Assembly (NCBI RefSeq): GCF_024518675.1
Contig: NZ_JANIGL010000003.1
Location: 434,001 to 498,000, forward strand
Reading direction: 5' to 3'
DNA from: Pseudoalteromonas shioyasakiensis
GTDB lineage: Bacteria > Pseudomonadota > Gammaproteobacteria > Enterobacterales > Alteromonadaceae
DNA: 64,000 nucleotides
Part shown: piece after piece, positions 26,715-33,673 of the stretch
Position numbering within the stretch: position 1 is the stretch's first letter
Layout of the letters: each line of letters starts with the position of its first letter
Position numbers and translations under genes: made by a program
The notes under the pieces: generated by a model
Database searches by the model: none
The model's input: the letters and a program-made list of their open reading frames with translations, nothing else
Told to the model about the DNA's origin: nothing

Positions 26715-28172
26715 ATGCGTCGGTTATATTCCTATTTAATATCATTAAAATTATTTTGGCTTATTTTAGTGTTGCTTTTAAGCACTGGGTGTTCAACTTT
26801 AACTGAGCAACAGCGTTTGGACTCACAACAAAAAATAGCCAATAAACAACAGCAATTACTTGATGCCTTTATCAGTCAACAACCTGCTATAGAGCAAGAC
26901 TTAAATAATGCTGCTGGGTATATAATCTGCGAAACGAATCGTATGATGATACTCGCCTTAGGCGGGCAAAATGGTTTATGTTTATTAATTGATAAGCAAA
27001 AAAATGAGCAAACTGTGCTTGATTTAAATAGTGTTAACTTAGGTGTCGGTCTAGGTGCTAGCCAAACTCAATACTTAATAACCTTTCAGAATGCAGATTT
27101 GATTAAGCAAATCAAAGACGGTCATTTTAGCGTCAAATTAAATAACCTAAGTAAAACAAAGCAAACTGCCCCGAGCACAACCCTAGAGTATGAGCACAAA
27201 ACTAACCTATACTCGCTCAATAAAGAAGGGTCAATCGCCGCGTTAAGTGTCAGTGCAATCACAATCACTAAAAACCAAAGTTTAAACGATGCAAAGTTTG
27301 CCGTTAGTAAATTACCAACAAAAATAGCTGAAAGCCAAACAGTTACCGAATGGCCATATGCGCTACCCTTTTTAGCCGATAAAGTCATTGCCAAAGGGTT
27401 TGCCCTACCTAAGCCCTATGGTATTGGTTTTACCTATGTTGATGTTCAGCAGCAGATGTCATTAACGCAATTGCTAGTCGGCTTTAATGGCAATGGCACA
27501 ACGCCATACGAGTTCGTGAGTTTTGATACCCCTATAACCTCCTTAAATACAACACAACTTAAAGCTGACATGTGGCTGTTGCCTTTCTTAAATGTATTTG
27601 CCACTGTGGGGAAAGTACAAGGTGACTTGCATGCCGATGTGCTACTTGATGGTAATACCATGCTGAATCAACTAGGTGAAGACTGCCAAAGCTTAATAAA
27701 GCCTATTAGTTGTCGTTTATTGCAAGATTCGCTATTCACTTTGCCTATCCGTGCCACGATTGATCCCACCACCTATGGCTTGGGTTTCATTTTAGCTGGT
27801 GCGTGGCAAGACTGGTTTTTCGCACTGCCCACCAATATAACGTGGAGCCAATCAAATCGTAATGTACTTGATGGCCAATCACTCACCATCACCCCACGGG
27901 CTGGGCGTATTATTCATTTACCCAAATTAGGGCGATTAGCATTGTTTATCGGTGGCAACTATCTAGATAGTCATAATGTGGTCACTGGCAGCTTAACAAG
28001 TGAAGGTGGCTTTAGCCTCGATTATCAAGTAAAACAATCCAATGTTAACCGCTGGAACATGGTAACGGGCTTTAACTGGGATATCAGTAGTAGCTTATCA
28101 CTTAATATAGAATACAATGGTTTCATTAATGATCGCGATGCGATTATTGCTGGATTAACGGTTCGTTATTAA
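26715..28172 (+). CDS. Predicted outer-membrane lipoprotein with beta-barrel-like C-terminus
   Basis: The 485-residue protein has a lipoprotein signal (LLLSTGC, lipid-carrying Cys26). It then has a Gln-rich helical start, a middle part and a C-terminal region with strand-like repeats ending in LTVRY. No known family was recognised. It lies 14 bases before the first of two Omp85-type genes in the same direction, so it may form an outer-membrane module with them. The long hydrophobic N-terminus (about residues 10-25) and lipobox are the firmest evidence. Function is unknown. Confidence 0.65.
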   Translation: MRRLYSYLISLKLFWLILVLLLSTGCSTLTEQQRLDSQQKIANKQQQLLDAFISQQPAIEQDLNNAAGYIICETNRMMILALGGQNGLCLLIDKQKNEQTVLDLNSVNLGVGLGASQTQYLITFQNADLIKQIKDGHFSVKLNNLSKTKQTAPSTTLEYEHKTNLYSLNKEGSIAALSVSAITITKNQSLNDAKFAVSKLPTKIAESQTVTEWPYALPFLADKVIAKGFALPKPYGIGFTYVDVQQQMSLTQLLVGFNGNGTTPYEFVSFDTPITSLNTTQLKADMWLLPFLNVFATVGKVQGDLHADVLLDGNTMLNQLGEDCQSLIKPISCRLLQDSLFTLPIRATIDPTTYGLGFILAGAWQDWFFALPTNITWSQSNRNVLDGQSLTITPRAGRIIHLPKLGRLALFIGGNYLDSHNVVTGSLTSEGGFSLDYQVKQSNVNRWNMVTGFNWDISSSLSLNIEYNGFINDRDAIIAGLTVRY

Positions 28173-28186
28173 CCAAAGGAATTGTA

Positions 28187-29374
28187 ATGGCTAAATATTC
28201 AATAACAACTCTGCTCACGGCCAGTTTGTGCCTGTTAAGCAGCCCTCTCGCCCAGGCTGATTTTTTTGATGAGTTTATGATTGATCCAGACGATGGGCAA
28301 CTCGATGCCAGCCGCTATATATCGCAAACTCCACTTGGCTTTTTACCCGTCCCTTCCATTATTACCGAGCCTGCTGTAGGGACTGGCCTCTCCTTAATGG
28401 GGTTGTTTTTTCACGATACCGATAAAAACAAGCAAACTGAGCATACCGATCACGCTTTGTTACCAAAAAGCATTAGTATAATTGGCGCAATGAAAACTGA
28501 AAATGGCACATGGGGCACAGGGCTTGGTCACATTGCATTTTGGCAACAAGACACATTAAGGTATCGTGGGTTTGCAGGCTACGCCGACATTAACCTAGAT
28601 TTTTATTCGTTAGCGGGTCGCGAACTTAATAAACCCATTGCCCTAAACCTAAATGGCCCGGGTATACTACAACAACTCACCAAGCGCATCCCAAACAGCA
28701 ATTTCTTCGCCGGTGTAAAACAGTTTTATCGCGGTGTCGATATCGCACTGGCGGATCCATTACTGCCTGATATTGATATCAATGGCGAACAGTTGTCTAT
28801 TTTAGATCAGCAACTAAGTAAAAAAATCACCACATCTGGGCTAGGTGGAGTATTTGAATTTGATAATCGTAACAACCCTTTGAATCCAGAGAAAGGCTTT
28901 AATTACCGTGCTGAATACATGCTTTTTGATGATAGTATTGGTAGTGATGTTGAATATCAATCAGCACAAATTAAAGGTTTAAATTACTGGCAGCTCAGCC
29001 CTACCACTAACTTTGCTTTTCGCTATCAATACGATGGTGTATATGCAGATGACGATACAAAACTGCCGGTTTACGTATTACCTTTTATTGATTTACGTGG
29101 CATTGCAAAATCACGCTACCAAGGCACTGATGTTTTAGTCACAGAGGTAGAGCTCACTTATAAATTGAACCAACGCTGGCGAATTAACGGCTTTACAGGG
29201 CTTGGAAAGGCAAGTTATAGTTTCTCTGATATGGGTAGTGCCGACTCACAAACGACAGTAGGTGCAGGCTTTCGCTATTTAATCGCTAAACGCTATGGTT
29301 TTACAATGGGTCTAGACATTGCCAAAGGGCCTGAAGAGAGTGCTATTTATATTCAAGCGGGAGCAAGCTGGTAA
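28187..29374 (+). CDS. Omp85/BamA-type outer-membrane barrel without POTRA domains, copy 1
   Basis: This 395-residue protein has a signal peptide and a bacterial surface antigen barrel. Visible marks are the strand-turn DNRNNPLNPEKGFNYRAEY, the LRG motif in IDLRGIAKSRYQG, and a terminal Trp after AIYIQAGAS. It is much shorter than BamA or TamA, with no room for POTRA repeats, so it is unlikely to be an assembly factor. AAAGGA precedes the ATG. The next gene, a clear paralogue, begins five bases after the stop. It probably forms a pore or lipid-translocating barrel of unknown cargo. Confidence 0.82.
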   Translation: MAKYSITTLLTASLCLLSSPLAQADFFDEFMIDPDDGQLDASRYISQTPLGFLPVPSIITEPAVGTGLSLMGLFFHDTDKNKQTEHTDHALLPKSISIIGAMKTENGTWGTGLGHIAFWQQDTLRYRGFAGYADINLDFYSLAGRELNKPIALNLNGPGILQQLTKRIPNSNFFAGVKQFYRGVDIALADPLLPDIDINGEQLSILDQQLSKKITTSGLGGVFEFDNRNNPLNPEKGFNYRAEYMLFDDSIGSDVEYQSAQIKGLNYWQLSPTTNFAFRYQYDGVYADDDTKLPVYVLPFIDLRGIAKSRYQGTDVLVTEVELTYKLNQRWRINGFTGLGKASYSFSDMGSADSQTTVGAGFRYLIAKRYGFTMGLDIAKGPEESAIYIQAGASW

Positions 29375-29379
29375 ACTTT

Positions 29380-30591
29380 ATGATGGCCGTTAATAAAAAT
29401 AATAAATTAAAAACCATACTCAATAAAAATAGCATCACGTTTGCGGTTATTGGTGTACTTATTCAACCTTTTTGCTTTGCCACCAGCTATGACGATCAAC
29501 TAATAGAGCCAACTAAAAAGCAATTGGATAATCACGCCAGCAACAAGCAAGCAGAGCCGATCTCATTTTTACCGATCCCCACATTTATTACTGAACCAGC
29601 CGTTGGGCCGGGCTTAGGAGTGGTTGGTTTATTTTTTCATGGCAATGATAAAAAACCCAAAAAGCCAGTAAAAGAAGGCAGTACCTTGCCACAGAGTATT
29701 AGTATTGTGGGCGCATTGGCAACAAAAAATGGCACCAAAGGTGGGGCCGTTGGCCATGTAACTTTTTGGGATGAAGATCGCATTCGTTATCAAGGCATTT
29801 TAGGGTATGCCAGTGTTAATTTAGATTTTTATAACCTCTCAGAAATTGATGCCCTTACACCAATCACCCTCAATATTGAAGGCCCGGCACTTTTACAAAA
29901 TGTAAAAGTGCGCTATGACGATAGCAACTTCTTCTTTGGCGCAAAACAAATGTATCGCCATGTTGAATTAAGCTTAGCGGATAATCCGTTTAACCGCTTG
30001 CCCTTACCAGATGGTTTTGTAATTAACCATTTAGATTTAGAGATAAATACTTCTGGCCTCGGCGCAATCATGGAATACGATAGCAGAGACAACCCGCTAG
30101 ACCCTGAGTTAGGGATAGATTATACAGCTGAATACATGGTTTATGATCAAGCACTCGGCAGCGATATCGATTACTCAAGCCTGAAAATAAAAGCGCTTAA
30201 CTACTGGGCATTAACTGACAAAAGCAACCTTGCTTTTCGTATTCAATATGACAGTGTAAACAATAAAGAAGAAAAACCGTTACCTGTGTATATTCCGCCG
30301 AGTATTCGCTTACGCGGCGTCTCCGCGTCTCGTTATCAAGGACTTAATGTGATGGTGAGTGAACTCGAGGCGAGTTATAAAATTACCGAAAAAATTAAAC
30401 TAAATGCTTTTACCGGCCTTGGTTGGGCGGCGGATCACTTTTCTGACTTATCAAGCTCCAAAACCATTAATACTTATGGCGCGGGGTTCAGGTATTTAGT
30501 TGATAAGCATTATGGGATACGGTTAGGGTTAGACATAGCCAAAGGGCCAGAAGAAAGCGCAATCTACATTCAAGCAGGCTCAACATGGTAG
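29380..30591 (+). CDS. Omp85/BamA-type outer-membrane barrel without POTRA domains, copy 2
   Basis: The 403-residue paralogue of the preceding gene shares the same framework: EPAVGPGLGVVGLFFHG near the start, DSRDNPLDPELGIDYTAEY in the barrel, LRGVSASRYQG and the near-identical end GPEESAIYIQAGSTW. The N-terminus lacks a textbook signal peptide cut (residues 1-34 are basic then hydrophobic), but an AFC-like cut near CFA is plausible. The two genes arose by tandem duplication and have since diverged, especially before the barrel. A 36-base hairpin spans the stop codon. Confidence 0.82.
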   Translation: MMAVNKNNKLKTILNKNSITFAVIGVLIQPFCFATSYDDQLIEPTKKQLDNHASNKQAEPISFLPIPTFITEPAVGPGLGVVGLFFHGNDKKPKKPVKEGSTLPQSISIVGALATKNGTKGGAVGHVTFWDEDRIRYQGILGYASVNLDFYNLSEIDALTPITLNIEGPALLQNVKVRYDDSNFFFGAKQMYRHVELSLADNPFNRLPLPDGFVINHLDLEINTSGLGAIMEYDSRDNPLDPELGIDYTAEYMVYDQALGSDIDYSSLKIKALNYWALTDKSNLAFRIQYDSVNNKEEKPLPVYIPPSIRLRGVSASRYQGLNVMVSELEASYKITEKIKLNAFTGLGWAADHFSDLSSSKTINTYGAGFRYLVDKHYGIRLGLDIAKGPEESAIYIQAGSTW

Positions 30592-30612
30592 CCACGGCTA
30601 ACATGTTGAGCC
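30577..30612 (+). terminator. Hairpin spanning the stop codon of barrel copy 2
   Basis: GGCTCAACATG and CATGTTGAGCC form a perfect 11-bp stem with a 14-base loop that contains the TAG stop. Only a weak TTAAAAT tract follows, so termination is possible but not certain. Confidence 0.5.
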
Positions 30613-30657
30613 TTAAAATAGCTATTCATTACCACCTTTTACGCTAAGGAGCTCACT

Positions 30658-31659
30658 GTGTATAAAATAGGGTTGTTAAGTCTTTTATTATTAACCAGTC
30701 TCGTCATAAGCGCAGAAACTGATACTAAGCGTTTAAGCTATAACGCTGAATTATCAAACTACAGTTACGATTTCAACGTTAATTTTTTCACCATCGAATC
30801 TCAACAGCAAACATTAAAAATGGCCTATATTTATTTACCTGCCAAAGGTGACAAGCCTGTTGTTACGCTCATGCATGGTAAAAACTTTAACGCCCATTAT
30901 TGGACACCAACCGCGCAGCTTTTACAATCCCTTGGATATGGTGTGCTAATGCCCGATCAAATCGGTTTTGGTAAATCATCAAAGCCAACAGATTACCAAT
31001 ACTCCTTCGCAGCACTTGCTCATCATACTCACGCTTTATTAGAATCACTTAATATTAAAAAGTCGATTGTATTAGGCCACTCAATGGGCGGTATGCTTGC
31101 CAGCCGTTTTGCATTGATGCATCCAAACACCACTGAAAAACTTATCCTGATGAACCCAATCGGGCTCGAAAACTACCTTGAATATGTTGATTACAAAGAC
31201 ACTAACTTCTTTTATAAAAGTGAGCTTGCAAAAACACCAGCAGGCGTTAAAAAGTATCAGCAAAAAAATTACTACGATGGTCAATGGAATAGTCAGTTTG
31301 AATCTCTCACCCACTTTATAACAGGGCAAATTCAAGGCCCTGATAAAGAACAAATCGCATGGGTAAACGCAAAAACATACGACATGATTTTTACCCAACC
31401 GGTAATCACTGAATTTAGCAATTTTAAGATGCCCGTAAAGCTCATTATTGGTACACGTGACAGGACAGGCCCTGGCCGTAATTGGAAAAAACAAGGTATT
31501 AACTACGAATTGGGTCGTTACGATAAATTAGGTAAATCAGCCGCAGCGCTTATTTCAAATGCAGAACTATTTGAACTAAACGACTTAGGGCACCTACCGC
31601 ATATTGAAGACTTTGCACGTTTTAAAAACGTGCTTTTAAAGGCGCTAGAAGATCAGTAA
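30658..31659 (+). CDS. Secreted alpha/beta hydrolase
   Basis: The 333-residue enzyme has a signal peptide (MYKIGLLSLLLLTSLVISA). Catalytic features are an oxyanion-type MHGKNFN, the nucleophile elbow LGHSMGG (Ser), a GTRDRTGPG segment carrying the likely Asp, and LGHLPHIED carrying the His. The start is GTG with AAGGAG seven bases upstream. The family covers esterases, peroxidases and dehalogenase-like enzymes; the cap region does not allow a narrower call. It lies 66 bases after the barrel genes on the same strand and ends before a long hairpin. Confidence 0.85.
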   Translation: MYKIGLLSLLLLTSLVISAETDTKRLSYNAELSNYSYDFNVNFFTIESQQQTLKMAYIYLPAKGDKPVVTLMHGKNFNAHYWTPTAQLLQSLGYGVLMPDQIGFGKSSKPTDYQYSFAALAHHTHALLESLNIKKSIVLGHSMGGMLASRFALMHPNTTEKLILMNPIGLENYLEYVDYKDTNFFYKSELAKTPAGVKKYQQKNYYDGQWNSQFESLTHFITGQIQGPDKEQIAWVNAKTYDMIFTQPVITEFSNFKMPVKLIIGTRDRTGPGRNWKKQGINYELGRYDKLGKSAAALISNAELFELNDLGHLPHIEDFARFKNVLLKALEDQ

Positions 31660-31682
31660 CCAAAAGAAGATACAGTAATTAT

Positions 31683-31739
31683 ATTTAGCCTCCTTCATTA
31701 TTAAACTAATCACTCATGTTTAATAATGAAGGCCTAAAT
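31683..31739. terminator. Long hairpin after the alpha/beta hydrolase
   Basis: CCTTCATTATTAAA pairs perfectly with TTTAATAATGAAGG over 14 bp with a 13-base loop. The stem extends further through ATTTAG/CTAAAT with a small bulge. It sits between convergent genes and may terminate both, although no clean T run follows. Confidence 0.6.
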
Positions 31740-31785
31740 ACTCTTGTCTGAACAAACACATATACGCTTATGATATTTTCATAAT

Positions 31786-31983
31786 TCAATAACTTTCGTC
31801 ATCACTAAACACCCTAACCGACAGTTCTTCATCCATTGTTTCAAATACCAAAAAATTAATCGGTTTACAGCACACTTGGCAGTCTTCAATGTATTGTTGA
31901 TCTATGTCCGCAGGGTCAAGTAATACATCTATATGCTCACCACAATAAGGGCAGGCGATAGTTTTTTCTGTTAATTGATTCAT
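31786..31983 (-). CDS. CPXCG motif cysteine-rich small protein
   Basis: The 65-residue protein has two cysteine pairs, CPYCG near residue 11 and CQVCC near residue 40. It is acidic at the end and matches the CPXCG zinc-ribbon-like family (Cys_rich_CPXG). The start at 31983 is chosen for AGGAG nine bases upstream; a 30-residue extension has no family similarity. It probably binds a metal ion. The family role is unknown. Confidence 0.85.
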   Translation of the reverse strand: MNQLTEKTIACPYCGEHIDVLLDPADIDQQYIEDCQVCCKPINFLVFETMDEELSVRVFSDDESY

Positions 31984-32083
31984 AAATAAAGCTCCTGCCG
32001 GTTTTATGTTTGCGAAATACTCCGTCAAAACGTGTTTGAATAAAGTAGCTTGTTGAAGACGCTCACTAAACAAGCAAATACAG

Positions 32084-32400
32084 TTACTCTAGCAAACTAT
32101 TAACTTGCTTAAGTAACGCCTCTGTTGTCCATTCAAGTCCATAATATGGAATATCAGGCTGATAATAGAATCCTTTTTCACGGGGCCTGTCTACGTACAC
32201 TTTATTAGGAATAATCACCTTGCTCAACCCCGAAGGTGTATCGATTAACCTTACTTCCATATAAGTAGAGTCTGAACTACTTGGCGCGCCAAATAGCGCT
32301 GTATTTGAAAACAGCTTAAAGGTATCAACAGCATCAAGACAGGCGCTACCACACTGCCCTGGTACAATCACTATCGCTTTATTTTGAAAGTCGCTGAGTC
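32084..32400 (-). pseudogene. 3' remnant of a gene for an S41/ClpP-like periplasmic protein, 5' end deleted
   Basis: About 105 codons remain, reading NGLSDFQNKAIVIVPGQCGSACLDAVDTF and then PSSSDSTYMEVRLI with a YQPDIPYYG stretch near the end. The phrase CGSACLDAVD recalls the active-site region of S41/ClpP-fold proteins. There is no start codon with a ribosome site: upstream in frame the reading reaches a TAG at 32417-32419 without any ATG. The frame then enters sequence belonging to the adjacent NhaC remnant on the other strand. The gene has clearly lost its front part. Family naming is tentative. Confidence 0.6.
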
Positions 32401-32405
32401 CGTTT

Positions 32406-32729
32406 ATGACCGCAGGCTATTTACCTGCCGTGGTATTTTTAGCAATGGCTATTTTAGCCTTTGCAACGGGTTCAAGCTGGGGAATTTTTGCGGTAACAAT
32501 TCCAATTGTGATGCCACTTGCCGTCGCGGTTGATGCGAATATACCGCTGGTGATTGGTGCGCTGTTATCAGCCTCATCATTTGGTAGCCAAGCATGTTTT
32601 TACTCAGACTCAACCGTCCTTGCAGCCCAAGGCTCAGGCTGTAACTTAATGAGCCACGCCATTACCCAATTGCCGTATACACTCATTGCAGCGGCTTGTG
32701 CATTTGTTGGGTTTTTAGTAATAGCGTAG
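32406..32729 (+). pseudogene. C-terminal remnant of an NhaC-type Na+/H+ antiporter, 5' end deleted
   Basis: The remaining 107 codons encode the last part of an NhaC-family transporter: LPAVVFLAMAILAFATGSSWGIF is the typical TGTSWGT helix, followed by GSQACFYSDSTVLAAQGSGCN and two more helices. Complete family members are around 450 residues, so about three quarters of the gene are missing. In frame, a TGA lies at 32385-32387, and the sequence before it belongs to the oppositely oriented remnant. A hairpin (32754-32794) still follows the stop, as expected for the original gene end. Confidence 0.75.
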
Positions 32730-32753
32730 CGAGTTGGTGATACATGACTAAAG

Positions 32754-32794
32754 CCTCTTTGTGTAAAAATTCTAAGCTAATTTTCACAAAGAGG
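32754..32794 (+). terminator. Hairpin after the NhaC remnant
   Basis: CCTCTTTGTG pairs with CACAAAGAGG, with the stem continuing through AAAATT/AATTTT. It ends the fossil antiporter gene and faces the TonB-like lipoprotein gene. Confidence 0.55.
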
Positions 32795-32831
32795 TTGTGA
32801 GGTACCGTGTTTGAGAGGTGAATAAAAAGCG

Positions 32832-33278
32832 CTAATCACAGTGCTTTGCAAACTCTTCACTATTTTTACTACCTTGCAAATAAAAATCCAGTTGAATAGA
32901 AGTCAAAACACTGGTTTTACTCGTGTTCTCAGGAGCTGCTGACCAACGCCATTTTTCCAATGATGCTATAGCATTATCCACAAAAAGATCGTCGGGGTAT
33001 GAGCTTTTAACATGGTAAATCCCCATTTTACCATCTTCATTGATCCCAACTATTATATCGACACAACCAGATAACCTCTTTTTAGCAGCTAAGGAAGGAA
33101 AGTCGGGGTTGACTCTTTTTACAGCTTTCCAATAATTAGAAAGTTTATCCGAATGTTGTTTATCACTCAGATCGACATAATTTGACGATAGTTCAGAAAA
33201 CGAAGCTGTTGTATTATCATTACTCGAACAACCACCCAATGTTACACCTAGAGCAAGCATCGCAATTTTAGGATTCAT
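32832..33278 (-). CDS. Lipoprotein with TonB C-terminal-like domain
   Basis: The 148-residue protein has a lipoprotein signal (MNPKIAMLALGVTLGGC). The C-terminal 95 residues match the TonB C-terminal fold: PDFPSLAAKKRLSGCVDIIVGINEDGKMGIYHVKSSYPDDLFVDNAIASLEKWRW. It lacks the proline-rich spacer and membrane anchor of real TonB, so it is probably a stand-alone periplasmic binding module. The start at 33278 was chosen because AGGAAAAGGG precedes it; an 11-residue longer version is possible. A 24-bp palindrome lies 68 bases upstream. Confidence 0.75.
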   Translation of the reverse strand: MNPKIAMLALGVTLGGCSSNDNTTASFSELSSNYVDLSDKQHSDKLSNYWKAVKRVNPDFPSLAAKKRLSGCVDIIVGINEDGKMGIYHVKSSYPDDLFVDNAIASLEKWRWSAAPENTSKTSVLTSIQLDFYLQGSKNSEEFAKHCD

Positions 33279-33345
33279 CCCTTTTCCTATATTATGTTTG
33301 GTATGAGGCATTCATCCTGCCATAACATAAGTTCTGATGCAACTC

Positions 33346-33369
33346 TTTGTTAATCAGTCAGTTAACAAA
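33346..33369. promoter_or_regulatory. Operator-like palindrome upstream of the TonB-like lipoprotein
   Basis: TTTGTTAA and TTAACAAA form an 8-bp inverted repeat with an 8-base spacer, TCAGTCAG. Size and symmetry fit a dimeric repressor site. No regulator is encoded next to it. Confidence 0.4.
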
Positions 33370-33490
33370 TATAAAAACTATGCCTCAAAAAATATTAGAT
33401 CAAACAGATGTCTAAAACAGTAAATCTCTGATGCACTCACATTTAACCATACAGCCACTTTAATTAAGCAAACAAAAATGTGTCACTAAC

Positions 33491-33534
33491 AACTTTAACC
33501 TTGCTAACTTTACCCTCGCTAACTTCACTCTTTT
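33491..33534. repeat. 15-bp imperfect tandem repeat, nearly three copies
   Basis: The unit AACTTTAACCTTGCT is followed by AACTTTACCCTCGCT and then a partial AACTTCACTCTTTT. The copies differ at two to four positions. Confidence 0.75.
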
Positions 33535-33673
33535 AAAAATTAACCGCGACTATTACTTGTATGTACTGCCCTAAAAAGCGGATAATTGCAGCTAAATGAA
33601 AATACACTGACGAAGTCTGGCGCAAACATTTAGCAGCCTTACTTATTAGTGCGCATGAAGGTGGACCAACTCA

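Larger units (their letters stand above)
33279..33673. other. Gene-free 395-base region upstream of osmC-ycaO
   Basis: No coding region was found here. It holds a palindrome (33346-33369), a 15-bp imperfect tandem repeat (33491-33534), and the AAGGTGGA ribosome site of the next gene at about 33658. The promoters of the lipoprotein gene (minus) and the OsmC-YcaO gene (plus) must lie within it, but I could not place them with confidence. Confidence 0.7.

Noticed and set aside
31081..31494. Open reading frame antisense to the alpha/beta hydrolase
   Set aside because: No family similarity and complete overlap with a well-supported gene; a shadow of that coding sequence.
32832..33278. A genuine TonB energy transducer
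   Set aside because: It is a short lipoprotein without the proline-rich spanner or inner-membrane anchor, and no exbB/exbD genes are adjacent.
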